DNA of 52,479 nt from Thermoplasmatales archaeon (GCA_030672305.1 DAOVGR010000023.1:1-52479), one strand, 5' to 3'; shown: positions 1-8,300, numbered from the stretch's first letter. Numbers and translations: made by a program. The notes: a model not told the origin generated them from the sequence alone.

Positions 1-192
1 ATCGATACAGTTACTGGCATAAATGATGAACAAATTAGTTCTGACGGTAGGACAGTAACGGGTGAAACAATAGCAAATACAGATATTGAAATCAAATTTA
101 TTAAATCAAATGGTTCCCCTGGGTTTGAACTAATCCTGGTGGTTTGTGCTATTGCATTATTCTTGTTCTTGAAACGGAAAAGAGCGGATTAG
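1..192 (+). CDS. C-terminal end of a PGF-CTERM surface protein (5' partial)
   Basis: Frame 1 is open from the window edge to TAG at 190-192, giving 63 residues. The end has the tripartite archaeal sorting signal: a Ser-Pro-Gly-Phe motif (SPGFE), a hydrophobic helix (LILVVCAIALFLFL) and a basic tail (KRKRAD). In known PGF-CTERM proteins this tail is cut and replaced with lipid by archaeosortase A, anchoring an exported, often glycosylated protein. The visible upstream part is Thr/Ser/Asp-rich, as expected for an exposed stalk. The functional domain lies outside the window, so the role is unknown. The call as a surface protein is strong; no archaeosortase is in the window. Confidence 0.85.
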   Translation: MDTVTGINDEQISSDGRTVTGETIANTDIEIKFIKSNGSPGFELILVVCAIALFLFLKRKRAD

Positions 193-578
193 TTTCTGCT
201 CAAACAAAAAACCAATCCCAAACCACGGTTAATGTTGGGGTTTTGAGGGGGAAGGATAAAAGAAGTGTTCAAACTGTCAATAGATGGTTATTTATTTTTC
301 ATCGTTTTTTCGGCTTTATCTCATCGATATTTTTCCACGCCTTTTCGACACGTTGTCTGAAAGTTTTCATTTCATCTTTCTTTTCTTTGTGCTTTTGAAA
401 AGATTCATCCATTTTACCACGACTTACTATTTCATAACATCTCTTTCTTTAAAAAATCAACCACCAGTTAAAACCGCAAAAAGTTGTATATAAAAGTATT
501 GAAAAGGGTAGATTTCCTAGTATAGTTAATTTTTTAAATAAATAGAGAATTATAAATATTGAAAGGGAGGAAATAAGT
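193..578. other. Gene-poor stretch between the surface-protein tail and the caspase gene
   Basis: About 390 bases with no convincing large gene. The plus-strand frames through it are low-complexity Phe/Ser-rich translations typical of non-coding AT-rich DNA. The only plausible coding content is a 37-residue minus-strand ORF (299-412). The promoter of the next gene should lie within about 480-560, where TATA-like AT-rich sequence precedes the ribosome-binding site. Confidence 0.5.
299..412 (-). CDS. Candidate 37-aa charged small protein
   Basis: An ATG at 412 opens a 37-codon frame on the minus strand ending with TGA at 299. The product is strongly charged and helix-prone (begins MDESFQKHKEKKDEM, ends EIKPKKR), unlike the Phe-rich translations of the other frames here. 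It is convergent with the PGF-CTERM gene and divergent from the caspase gene. The ribosome-binding site is weak (GTGG seven bases upstream). No family is recognised. The support is amino-acid composition only, so it could be chance. Confidence 0.3.
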   Translation of the reverse strand: MDESFQKHKEKKDEMKTFRQRVEKAWKNIDEIKPKKR

Positions 579-2252
579 ATGCGAAATATTTTGTTTAAAA
601 AAGGTTTGGTTATAGGAATAATCATTTTGTTTATTGGTATGAGTATTATAATTCCGCCAACTGGGGGCATAGGAAAAAATCAGAAGAGTTTACTTGATAA
701 TAATATGGAAACTCTTTCTGAAGAGATTAGTTCTGGAGATAATGATACTGAATATTGGGCATTGCTTATCGGTGTTGGTAAGTATGCTGGTCATCCTGAG
801 GAAAACAGACCAATGATGTTAGAAGACGTTGCAAATATGCGTGAAAAACTTCTTGTCTCTGAACATTGGAAGGATAAAAACATCAAGGTTATTAAAGGTA
901 TAAGAGCAACACTTTGTAATATTATAAGAGGTTTCCATTGGCTTGATCGAAAGGAGGATGAAAACGATATTTCAGTGGTTTATATAGGTACTCATGGTGG
1001 TTCACTTAATAGAGATTTATGGCCTCGGGATGAATGGGATGGAAAGGATGAGGTTCTGGCAACCTTTTTTGGATTTATGTTTCCATGGGCAAGGATCAGG
1101 GATGACGTTCTTAATTTATTATTATCATTTTTAGAATCAAAAGGAACATGTGTAATTATAGATAGTTGTCATTCAGGGGGGTTTAATGATACACCTTATT
1201 CAAAAACTATCATGAATGATAATATTATGAATGCTGATGAGTGGATGCATGAGTTTGCAGGGGAATTAAGTGGAAGTGGAAGAGTAGTGATGATGTCTTG
1301 TTCTGAATATGAGCTTTCTCAGGCTTCAATATTCACTGATTGCCTGATAGAAGGATTAACAGGTTATGCAGATTATAATGAAGATGATATGGTATCTGCA
1401 GAGGAAGCATTTGACTATATAGTAGAAAATTTAAATGATCCATATCAGCATCCAACTATTTACGATGATTATATTGGTGAGCTATATTTAACACAGGTTG
1501 AATATCCTCCATCTATTCCAGAAACACCATCTGGTCAGATTTTAGGTGATACAAACACAGCATATTATTATTCCACGGTATCAACAGATCCTGGTGGTGA
1601 CAAAATAAGTTATGGTTGGGACTGGGATGGTGATTATATTGTGGATGAATGGACAGATCTTATTGATTCAAATACCACAGCGAATACTTCACACTCTTGG
1701 GAGGTAGAAGGAACATATAATATCAGAGTAAGAGCTAAGGATGAAAATGGTCTTGATAGTGACTGGTCGAAGCTTCTTTGTGTGATGATGTCATCTGATA
1801 ATATTCCTGATCAATGGCAAAAAGAAACAGATAGTAGTTTTTCTCTCAGTATGTGGGTTGCTCAGAGTTTTATTCCTTCAATGGATACTTTGTCAAAGGT
1901 TGATCTTTTATTGAACTCTGAAGGTGGACAAAATCCATTACCACTTATTCTATATATCCGAGACAACTTAACTGGTGAAAATCTTGCTGAATCCTCACAA
2001 ACTATTCTTCAACTGGAATCTGATCAGTTTAATTGGTATACATTTGATTTCGATAATATAGATGTTATACCAGGGAAAACATATTATATTGTATGTAAGC
2101 GAATAGAAGGTAACTATCATTATGTATGGAGAACTAAGAAATCTGATGATTATCTAAATGGAGAGATATTTTATTCTAATGATGGAGAAGAGTGGAGTAA
2201 TGATGCACCATTTTCTGACTGTTGTTTTGTCACATGGGCAGTAAAAACATAA
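579..2252 (+). CDS. Secreted caspase-like (clan CD, C14-type) cysteine peptidase with PKD-like domain
   Basis: 557 residues. Residues 1-30 form a signal peptide (basic start, Ile-rich core). A caspase-fold domain spans about 50-310, with catalytic His139 in YIGTHGG and Cys197 in IDSCHSGGF, the His/Cys dyad of metacaspase-like peptidases. A PKD/immunoglobulin-like domain (about 312-404, with the WDWDGDY signature) follows, then a beta-sandwich-like C-terminal region (about 410-557). The protein is probably exported and cleaves after basic or acidic residues, but the specificity pocket cannot be read. There is no PGF-CTERM tail, so it is likely released or held non-covalently. SD GGGAGG lies 11 bases before the ATG. 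The gene stands alone and overlaps convergently the small minus-strand ORF at its 3' end. Confidence 0.85.
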   Translation: MRNILFKKGLVIGIIILFIGMSIIIPPTGGIGKNQKSLLDNNMETLSEEISSGDNDTEYWALLIGVGKYAGHPEENRPMMLEDVANMREKLLVSEHWKDKNIKVIKGIRATLCNIIRGFHWLDRKEDENDISVVYIGTHGGSLNRDLWPRDEWDGKDEVLATFFGFMFPWARIRDDVLNLLLSFLESKGTCVIIDSCHSGGFNDTPYSKTIMNDNIMNADEWMHEFAGELSGSGRVVMMSCSEYELSQASIFTDCLIEGLTGYADYNEDDMVSAEEAFDYIVENLNDPYQHPTIYDDYIGELYLTQVEYPPSIPETPSGQILGDTNTAYYYSTVSTDPGGDKISYGWDWDGDYIVDEWTDLIDSNTTANTSHSWEVEGTYNIRVRAKDENGLDSDWSKLLCVMMSSDNIPDQWQKETDSSFSLSMWVAQSFIPSMDTLSKVDLLLNSEGGQNPLPLILYIRDNLTGENLAESSQTILQLESDQFNWYTFDFDNIDVIPGKTYYIVCKRIEGNYHYVWRTKKSDDYLNGEIFYSNDGEEWSNDAPFSDCCFVTWAVKT

Positions 2253-2374
2253 TCATCTTTAAGTTGTTTAACCAACTCTTCAATCTTATCACATCTTAAT
2301 TTTGTCTCAATCCATAACTCAATAAGTTCATCTATTAATTGTTTACCTTGTTCCATAGTATATTTCATACACAT
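2171..2374 (-). CDS. Candidate 67-aa helical small protein antisense to the caspase 3' end
   Basis: The ATG at 2372-2374 is directly preceded by a near-perfect ribosome-binding site, GGAGGT at 2383-2378. The first 40 residues are amphipathic and coiled-coil-like (MEQGKQLIDELIELW, then KIEELVKQLK). The last ~27 residues are antisense to the caspase C-terminus and look random, so the frame has probably run on past a lost stop or the gene is decayed. Initiation is well supported; function is unknown. It overlaps the caspase CDS tail-to-tail by 82 bases. Confidence 0.4.
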   Translation of the reverse strand: MCMKYTMEQGKQLIDELIELWIETKLRCDKIEELVKQLKDDYVFTAHVTKQQSENGASLLHSSPSLE

Positions 2375-2503
2375 GATACCTCCAATCCTTTGGATAAAAA
2401 TATTCTGGGTTGTTTAAGGATTATGTACAAATCTATAACAAAACCATGTGTATACTGTTATGATCTTAAAAAATCGAAATTGATACTATAATGAATCATA
2501 GAA

Positions 2504-2648
2504 TTGGTCAGGGTTTTTGTCATTAAATGTGTAAAAATGTAAACATGGATGGATAACAAGAAGCAAAGAAATGCCTAAAGTATGTCCTAGATGTAAAAGT
2601 CCTTACTGGAATATTCCCAGAAAGAAAGATATTAAAAATCTTATTTAG
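2504..2648 (+). pseudogene. Frameshifted small zinc-ribbon protein gene
   Basis: The C-terminal half is open from ATG 2571: VCPRCKSPYWNIPRKK and ten more residues, stop at 2648. This closely matches the intact zinc-ribbon protein at 8450-8599 (VCPKCKSPYWDIPRKK). The N-terminal half is present one frame away: from about 2504 the frame reads VRVFVIKCVK, then meets a run of five A (2533-2537). Removing one A restores the second zinc knuckle cysteine and joins both halves into a CxxC...CxxC protein of about 48 residues. Hence a +1 shift in a homopolymer, by mutation, sequencing error or programmed slippage. It ends two bases before the convergent 466-aa gene. Confidence 0.6.
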
Positions 2649-2649
2649 A

Positions 2650-4050
2650 TTATTTTAATTCAAATATCGATGAAGGTAAAATATCCACAAGATTTTTATT
2701 TGCTCTATTTCTTTGAGCGAGGTATGTTTCTGCTGCTTTAATGTTATTATCTACTACTGCATCAGAAAGCCATTTATCTTCTTCTCTTCTAAAGTTAAAA
2801 TTGTGAAGTCTTCTAAAAGGATTCCATTCATTACAACTTGGAAATTTTTTATCTGTTTTATCTATTAATCTTCCATGTAATTTTTTACATACAAAACAGT
2901 CATGTGGCAAGTTTCCCTTATCATCAAGCATATTTTTAAGATCTGTAATTTTTATATATTCCCTTGTCTCAGGGTGAAAATATTTTCCATATGACTTAAA
3001 TGGATCAATTTCGATTTGTTTTTCTGAACCATCGCCGTCACCTTTTTTTGTTTTTCTAAATGGAACGTTATCTTTCACACCGCCCATTGGATCACATGTA
3101 ATATCAATACCATTTGACATTAACGCCATACCTTCTTCTTTAGTATCCAATGCCATAATTGCTATATTCTCCATATAAGATTGTTTAAAAGTATCTAAAG
3201 TGGTTAGAAATCTACTCAATCTTGATCTTGATAAAGAATCATTAATCACATTTTTTACTCTAAAGAATTTCAAAACTAATATAGTATTGACCATTAAGTT
3301 ATTCTTTATAAGTTGTAAGACTCTTTTACACCTTATATCTTCTTTGAATACATCTTGATGAATTGGCAAATAGAATGATCTAAAAACATCCGTCTCTTCG
3401 AAGGTCAATTCTTTAGCAATGTTGTTTATTTTTTCAGCAATATTTAAAATAGTCCAATTTTTTCCATCTACCATTGGGGCAGGCGGAATAACCAAATTTG
3501 AATTATATTTCAAATTTTGCTCAATATGCCAAAGAACAAAAGACAATAATAGATTTTCTTTTTCTATTTCTCTCCACGCAGTATTATGTCCTTCGGTTCC
3601 TCTTTTCAAAAAAATATCTTTTATAGCTTGAGGAAATCCTCTTTGACCGAATATATCTGTCTGTTTTGTATGAACAATTTTTCCATCTTTTCTCTTTTCA
3701 ACTCGTGTAATATATTTGTACCTATACCATTCAGTATTTGGATCAATAAAACATATTCTTTTATCAATCATTATTTTTGCAGGTGTAATTGCCTGTGCCA
3801 AATCATCTAAATTACGCTGCCCTCCGGATAATGTTATCGATTGATAAATACTTGGAATTGACCACATATCAAAAGCAACTCCTCCAAATTCAGGGAGATT
3901 TTTTATATTATCTAAAAATAAATCAATATCCGATTTAATCTGAAATTTTGGTATTGTCTGTAAAGACTTTAGAGTTTTTCCGCCTATTGAAACTTCTTTA
4001 ACTGATGCCCCCATAGTTCTTTCTAAATGATTTATTCCAACTTCAGCCAT
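2650..4050 (-). CDS. Unrecognised 466-aa protein with a C-terminal CxxC motif
   Basis: I do not recognise the family. It is soluble in appearance with no signal peptide or membrane helix. Visible features: a C-terminal Cys pair (HDCFVCKKLHG, about residues 389-399) followed by a lone Cys and an RRLHNFNFRRE stretch, reminiscent of the zinc site and His-Asn motif of tRNA-guanine transglycosylase-like proteins, but the catalytic DSGGFQ motif of that family is absent. The SD GGTGAT lies 3 bases before the ATG. The 182-aa HTH gene ends 6 bases upstream on the same strand, so the two form an operon with operator-like repeats in front. It sits in an accessory region and could be a DNA/RNA-acting or defence-related protein; that is only context. 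Confidence 0.7.
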   Translation of the reverse strand: MAEVGINHLERTMGASVKEVSIGGKTLKSLQTIPKFQIKSDIDLFLDNIKNLPEFGGVAFDMWSIPSIYQSITLSGGQRNLDDLAQAITPAKIMIDKRICFIDPNTEWYRYKYITRVEKRKDGKIVHTKQTDIFGQRGFPQAIKDIFLKRGTEGHNTAWREIEKENLLLSFVLWHIEQNLKYNSNLVIPPAPMVDGKNWTILNIAEKINNIAKELTFEETDVFRSFYLPIHQDVFKEDIRCKRVLQLIKNNLMVNTILVLKFFRVKNVINDSLSRSRLSRFLTTLDTFKQSYMENIAIMALDTKEEGMALMSNGIDITCDPMGGVKDNVPFRKTKKGDGDGSEKQIEIDPFKSYGKYFHPETREYIKITDLKNMLDDKGNLPHDCFVCKKLHGRLIDKTDKKFPSCNEWNPFRRLHNFNFRREEDKWLSDAVVDNNIKAAETYLAQRNRANKNLVDILPSSIFELK

Positions 4051-4056
4051 ATTATA

Positions 4057-4605
4057 TCACCTACCAATTTTAAATTTATTATTACTTTCCTCAATAGTCC
4101 ATGCTTCTTCTTCCTCTTTTAAAATTTCAATGAATTTTTCAATACTATTTCTTTCTATCAGTATTCCTCCAACGGTCTTGGTTTTATTTGTGTGAAGGTC
4201 TTTTTTTCTTTCTTGAACATAAATAAAGCTACCCCAAGTGTTATCAATTCTTTGAAAAGAAAAAATAGAATCGCCAATTTTTCTAACAGCGTCTGAATAA
4301 GGATGTATTAACCGACCATTTGGAAAATATACAGTCAATCTTGCCCCATATTCTTTTTTGTAAGCTTCCCTAACAGCTGTAAGAAATTCCAAATGCTTTC
4401 TAATTGTTTTTATCGACAATCCTGTAATTTCAGATAGATCTGGTGATGTTACACCCTCAGGATGCTCATTTAAAATTCTTTTTATTGCTATCCTGATCAT
4501 ATCTGACCTTTTTTCAGGGCTTAACTGATTTATTGATTCTATATTAAACGAAATATTATTTTTCATATCTGGATTAATAATATCACCTCGATTTCTCACA
4601 TGCAT
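4057..4605 (-). CDS. Helix-turn-helix regulator-like protein, partner of the 466-aa gene
   Basis: 182 residues. Residues about 30-75 form a winged-helix/HTH (GVTSPDLSEITGLSIKTIRKHL), followed by a beta-rich region (about 85-150) and an acidic helical tail. It is the first gene of a two-gene operon with the 466-aa protein and faces paired direct repeats (4613-4673), so autoregulation is likely by inference. The start is uncertain. ATG 4605 has no SD, while an SD matching GAGGTGAT lies inside the frame with ATT (codon 10, about 4578) at the same 3-base distance used by the neighbouring 466-aa gene, and ATG at codon 14 lies further on. Confidence 0.7.
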   Translation of the reverse strand: MHVRNRGDIINPDMKNNISFNIESINQLSPEKRSDMIRIAIKRILNEHPEGVTSPDLSEITGLSIKTIRKHLEFLTAVREAYKKEYGARLTVYFPNGRLIHPYSDAVRKIGDSIFSFQRIDNTWGSFIYVQERKKDLHTNKTKTVGGILIERNSIEKFIEILKEEEEAWTIEESNNKFKIGR

Positions 4606-4612
4606 GATTTGT

Positions 4613-4673
4613 GGTTACAAATGTAGGGAACCTTAACAGAACCTCTGTAGGTTACATACATAGGGAACCTTAA
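4613..4673. promoter_or_regulatory. Paired 24-bp direct repeats in a divergent promoter
   Basis: GGTTACA-N4-TAGGGAACCTTAA occurs at 4613-4636 and again at 4650-4673, a 37-bp period. Each copy contains a GGTT...AACC partial dyad. A TATA-like TATATTTATAA follows at about 4684-4694 and can serve both directions. The repeats lie just upstream of the HTH gene start, which fits an operator for that protein. The identity of the binding protein is inference. Confidence 0.6.
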
Positions 4674-4755
4674 ATAGGTTATTCTATATTTATAATTTTT
4701 GGTTTTTCCTGGGCAGAAACTATTTAATTTTACAAGATGTTATGAAAATTGTAAT

Positions 4756-5379
4756 ATGGGTGATAATGACAAAATTGGAGACAAAGAAATTTTACAGGTG
4801 CTACTTACTGAATATGGTTCCTTAAGAGGAGAACTTGTAAGAGTTTTTGAGCGGGAACTTAAATTATTTACAGTTATTATCTCAGTGTTAGGGGTCATTT
4901 ATGGAATAACATTTGCATATGCTGAAGCACGTGATCTAATTTTATTTATGCCGTTAATTATTTTATCATTGGGTCTCAGATTTCAATATGAAAATTATGG
5001 AATATTTGAAATTGGAAAGTATCTACAAAAACTTGAAGAACAAATAAAAGAAAAGATGAGTTATGAAGAATGGACAGGTTGGCAAAACCATTGGGACAGC
5101 AATCAAGATAAAATAAAAATATTAGTATACGATGTTGGATCAAAATGGTTGCTTTTTATTGCAATACCGATGATTGTATCTGTTTTATATTCATGGGTTG
5201 AATTATTTGATATTATGGATATTTCTAAATTGCCACAAGATCTTCATTTCTTCCATTGGAGTTCATTATTTATTTATGGTTTCCTCATTGTTTCAACATT
5301 TGGATATTTTATCTTATATAAGAAACTCTACAAAGAGGAAATTTACAAAGAAATTCTTAACAAAATTTCAGGGAACTAA
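4756..5379 (+). CDS. Small integral membrane protein with cytoplasmic helical insert
   Basis: The frame is open from 4699, but the ATG at 4756 (residue 20 of that frame) is the more natural start, because the upstream residues look like translated promoter. The product is 207 residues. Two close membrane helices follow a helical N-terminus (FTVIISVLGVIYGITFAY, then LILFMPLIILSLGL), then a charged helical segment with conserved-looking Trp residues (EEWTGWQNHWD), and two more helices near the C-terminus. The arrangement resembles uncharacterised bacterial/archaeal membrane proteins with paired helices and an amphipathic stalk. It is divergent from the HTH operon and shares its intergenic repeats, so it may be co-regulated. 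No function is assigned. Confidence 0.65.
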   Translation: MGDNDKIGDKEILQVLLTEYGSLRGELVRVFERELKLFTVIISVLGVIYGITFAYAEARDLILFMPLIILSLGLRFQYENYGIFEIGKYLQKLEEQIKEKMSYEEWTGWQNHWDSNQDKIKILVYDVGSKWLLFIAIPMIVSVLYSWVELFDIMDISKLPQDLHFFHWSSLFIYGFLIVSTFGYFILYKKLYKEEIYKEILNKISGN

Positions 5380-5530
5380 TAAAAAGAACAATCAAAGCAA
5401 AAATAATATTTTCTTCTATCCTTAACTTAACTATTTAAAACCATATTATTTATTAACCGCAAATTTATATAGGTTTGATGGGATGTTGAAAAAGGCATGG
5501 TTGCATTATGTCAAGGGGAGGAATTGATTA

Positions 5531-6199
5531 ATGCCACAATTAGCTGAAGGAATATTGATAGCTATTGATGGTATTGATGGTGCGGGTAAAACTACTCAAT
5601 GTAATTTACTGAAAGAATGGTTAAATTCTCAAGGTTTTTGCGCTTTTGTTATTAAAGAACCTTCTAAAAATAGCAAATATAGTAAGCAAATAAAGATTAG
5701 AAGTCAGCACCATAGAATATTTGATTTTTCAAATTCACCAGAAGCTGAATTGAATCTGTTTATTGAAGATAGAAGAGAGAACGTTAAAAAAAATATCAAA
5801 CCTAAATTAGAAAAAAACAAGATAATAATCATGGATAGGTATTATTTTTCTACAATAGCATACCAGAGTGTTTTAGGTATTGATCCTGAAAAAATAAGAA
5901 AGATAAATGAAGAATTTGCTCCAATCCCTGATCTAACGATAATAATCGATGTTCCTCCAAAAGTTGGTATCCAAAGAATAAACGGTAGAGGAGATACCTG
6001 TAATTCATTTGAAAAGAAAGAATATTTAGAAAAAGTAAGAGAAGTTTTTTTACAAATGAAAGAGTATCAAAATATTCATTTTATAGAAGGCAATACCCAT
6101 AGACCTATACAACAAGTTTTTAATGATATTACGGAATTAGTAGAGCCAGTTATTAAAAAAAAATTAGAGGTTAAGAGGGAATTAGTTGCCTGTCACTGA
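5531..6199 (+). CDS. tmk: Thymidylate kinase
   Basis: 222 residues. It phosphorylates dTMP to dTDP with ATP in DNA precursor synthesis. The Walker A loop GIDGAGKT is at residues 14-21. The DR[YF] motif of TMP kinases (MDRYYFST) is at 101-108, followed by AYQ. The region IDVPPKVGIQRINGRGD supplies the lid-proximal Arg residues. Length fits the family (200-215) with a short C-terminal extension. SD GGGGAGGAA lies upstream of the ATG. It overlaps the next small gene by 14 bases and heads a run of nucleotide-related genes to 7833. The same fold occurs in related kinases, but the motif set favours Tmk. Confidence 0.88.
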   Translation: MPQLAEGILIAIDGIDGAGKTTQCNLLKEWLNSQGFCAFVIKEPSKNSKYSKQIKIRSQHHRIFDFSNSPEAELNLFIEDRRENVKKNIKPKLEKNKIIIMDRYYFSTIAYQSVLGIDPEKIRKINEEFAPIPDLTIIIDVPPKVGIQRINGRGDTCNSFEKKEYLEKVREVFLQMKEYQNIHFIEGNTHRPIQQVFNDITELVEPVIKKKLEVKRELVACH

Positions 6200-6419
6200 T
6201 AAGCAGATCACTCATCTTAAAGATTTGAAGAAAAATAACGAAAAGGAATTTAAAAGAAAATTAGAAGAGGTTGATAATGAATTATTTAATGAATATTGTT
6301 CTAAAAAAAGTTATAAAGATAAATGTGAGGCAGCTTATTGTGTAGATGCTCATACTAATACCTGTCAATATTTAAAAGAAATGAGAAAATTGTGGAATGT
6401 ATTCGGCAAAGAATCTTAA
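6186..6419 (+). CDS. Hypothetical 77-aa charged protein
   Basis: Starts at TTG 6186 with SD GAGGGA about seven bases upstream, inside the end of tmk, so it is translationally coupled to it. The protein is lysine/glutamate-rich and helical, with four cysteines in the second half (EYCSKKSYKDKCEAAYC...CQYLKEM), a spacing that could bind a metal or form disulphides. No family is recognised. Its tight coupling suggests a role alongside thymidylate kinase. Confidence 0.6.
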   Translation: MPVTDKQITHLKDLKKNNEKEFKRKLEEVDNELFNEYCSKKSYKDKCEAAYCVDAHTNTCQYLKEMRKLWNVFGKES

Positions 6420-6505
6420 ATACTTTCATTTACCTCTACTAATATAATTTAAGAGATATTAACATTTAATTTGATTTAGTTAATGATTAAGGGAGATGTC
6501 TTAAA

Positions 6506-6781
6506 ATGCAAAGGATAGGTTGTAATTTAAAATCTAATAAAAAAATTAAGGAATGTAGAGAAGTTAGATTATATTATTTGGAAGATCATAGTAAATCACA
6601 AATGGCTATTGAATGTTTAAAGAATAACAATATTAATTTTGATCCTATTGAAGTTAATAGATATGGAATAGCACATCTTCTTGAAAGAGATCTTGGAACA
6701 TCAAGAGTTCCTACACTTTTTTCTTGTAATAGAACTTATGTTGGTTTAGAAGGTATCCAAAGATTTGTGAATAAGAAATAG
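6506..6781 (+). CDS. Glutaredoxin-fold protein lacking active-site cysteines
   Basis: 91 residues. The core follows a glutaredoxin: beta strand VRLYYLED, helix SQMAIECLKNNN, strand FDPIEVNR, the cis-proline strand VPTLF, and the YVGLEGIQRF helix that normally carries the Gly-Gly/Asp glutathione site. The redox CPYC position instead reads LEDHSKSQ, with no cysteine. It therefore cannot do dithiol chemistry at the usual site and may be a binding or scaffold protein. It is preceded by a GGGAGATG ribosome-binding region and followed five bases later by the next gene. Confidence 0.6.
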   Translation: MQRIGCNLKSNKKIKECREVRLYYLEDHSKSQMAIECLKNNNINFDPIEVNRYGIAHLLERDLGTSRVPTLFSCNRTYVGLEGIQRFVNKK

Positions 6782-6786
6782 GATAA

Positions 6787-7833
6787 ATGAAAGTTGTAAT
6801 ATCTGGGCCAAGCGGATTAGATAAAACTCCATTTACAGAAGAATTGAAAGACTATTTAGTGAAAAAAAAGAAACCTACTACTCTTTATCATATCGGAAAG
6901 CTTCTTTGTGAAGAATTGGATATAGATGATAAAAAAATATTAAATTGTAAACCAAAAGTATTAGAGTTGGGTCGAAGGATAGTTTTTAAAGATATATTTA
7001 ATAAAATTAAAAATACTAATACAGAAAATATGATTATAAATACTCATAATGTTTTTAGATATGAAAATGCACTTTTTCCTGCATTTAATATTAAACATTT
7101 TGAAATGTTAAAACCAAATATGTTTATCTCTTTAATTGATGATGTTAATTGTATTTATTTACGTTTAAAAAAAGAAAAAAAAGATGTTAATTATTCTTTA
7201 AAAGATTTAATGGTTTGGAGGGAAGAAGAAATGATGGCAACTGAAATACTTGCGGGCATCTGTAATTGTCCTCATTTTATCATCGCTCGGAGTTATGGTC
7301 CTGAAATAATATATAAATTAATGTTTGAAAATCATCTTAAAAAAGTATATGTTAGTTTCCCAATTACTCATATTAGAGGTAAACCAGAAGAAGATGATGT
7401 AAATAAATTTAGAAAGTGGGTTTCAAAAAATGCAATCGCTTTTGATCCTTATTGTGCAATTACTGAAAAAGAATTAAATACTTATTTGAATGTGGCAAAA
7501 GATGATAAAAAAGATACTATTGAAATGGAAACACTTAATGAAAAAATTAAATTAAAGACAGCAGAAGTTGAAGAAATAATGAAGGACATTGATGGTCAAA
7601 TTGTTTTTAGGGATTTTAAATTAATCGATCAAAGTGATATGGTTTTAGCCTTTTATCCTGTTGATGAACTTGAAAATCCGATATTATCTTCTGGTGTTGA
7701 AAGAGAGTTGGAATATGGTAGAGATCATGGGAAAGATGTTTATCTTATCTGTAAAGCTAAACATTTAAGTCCTTTTATTAGATGTAAGAAAGTTTTTAAA
7801 TCATTTGATGAAGCAAAGTCATTGTTTAATTAA
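6787..7833 (+). CDS. Fusion of adenylate-kinase-like P-loop domain and nucleoside 2-deoxyribosyltransferase-like domain
   Basis: 348 residues. The N-terminal ~190 residues resemble archaeal adenylate-kinase-like P-loop proteins, but the loop is altered: GPSGLDKT lacks the Gly before Lys of GxxxxGK[ST]. The C-terminal ~155 residues (from VYVSFPITH) look like the nucleoside 2-deoxyribosyltransferase/DUF4406 fold: an N-terminal strand, IDQSDMVLAF with the conserved Asp, and SSGVERELEYGRDHGKDVYLI carrying the Ser-Gly and Glu of the active site. The combination suggests a nucleotide-sensing or salvage enzyme. With tmk and two small proteins upstream on the same strand, it forms a likely operon for (deoxy)nucleotide metabolism or nucleotide-based defence. 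Activity is inference. Confidence 0.6.
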   Translation: MKVVISGPSGLDKTPFTEELKDYLVKKKKPTTLYHIGKLLCEELDIDDKKILNCKPKVLELGRRIVFKDIFNKIKNTNTENMIINTHNVFRYENALFPAFNIKHFEMLKPNMFISLIDDVNCIYLRLKKEKKDVNYSLKDLMVWREEEMMATEILAGICNCPHFIIARSYGPEIIYKLMFENHLKKVYVSFPITHIRGKPEEDDVNKFRKWVSKNAIAFDPYCAITEKELNTYLNVAKDDKKDTIEMETLNEKIKLKTAEVEEIMKDIDGQIVFRDFKLIDQSDMVLAFYPVDELENPILSSGVERELEYGRDHGKDVYLICKAKHLSPFIRCKKVFKSFDEAKSLFN

Positions 7834-7886
7834 TCATTCTAACTAAATACCCTTTTTACAAAATAATTATTGTGCAAATCCAATCG

Positions 7887-8267
7887 CTATTTACTATTTT
7901 CAATTTCAATAATTTTTTGTTGTGATGAAGGCATAGCTATTATTTTTTCATAAGTTTGGATAAATCTCATTAATTCTTTTCCACTCTGTGAAAGAGTATA
8001 TTGATGTGTATCTCTATTTTTTGAAGTTATTAGATTTTTTTTCAGAACATAAGTTGAATTAAAAAGATCAGTTAGTGCATCTTCAAAGGTAGAATTTGGT
8101 AAATCCAATTCAGCATATAATTCTTTAAATTGTTTTGGTCTTTCTTGTAATGCATAAAGTATTTCGAGGGCCCCTTTGTGACTTAAAACTCTACATAATT
8201 GCTTTGTTTTTTCTAATATCCCTATTTTAATAACAGGGGATTTTTTTTCGAGTTTTTCATCACTCAT
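7887..8267 (-). CDS. Winged-helix transcriptional regulator (HxlR/ArsR-like)
   Basis: 126 residues. The wHTH spans about 25-105: a helix at LCRVLSHKGALEILYALQ, QFKELYAELDLPNSTFEDALTDL as helix-turn-recognition helix, and a wing ending YTLSQSGKELMRF, typical of HxlR/PadR-like single-domain regulators. No ligand domain is present, so it is probably a dimeric local repressor. It is convergent with the kinase-fusion gene. Its 5' region (8268-8449) carries strong inverted repeats that could be its leader or a terminator of the zinc-ribbon gene upstream. Confidence 0.75.
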   Translation of the reverse strand: MSDEKLEKKSPVIKIGILEKTKQLCRVLSHKGALEILYALQERPKQFKELYAELDLPNSTFEDALTDLFNSTYVLKKNLITSKNRDTHQYTLSQSGKELMRFIQTYEKIIAMPSSQQKIIEIENSK

Positions 8268-8300
8268 AAATTATTTTAAATATTATATTAATATTTAATA

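Noticed and set aside
2650-4050. tRNA-guanine transglycosylase/DpdA assignment
   Set aside because: Only a CxxC and His-Asn resemblance; the catalytic DSGGFQ region is missing.
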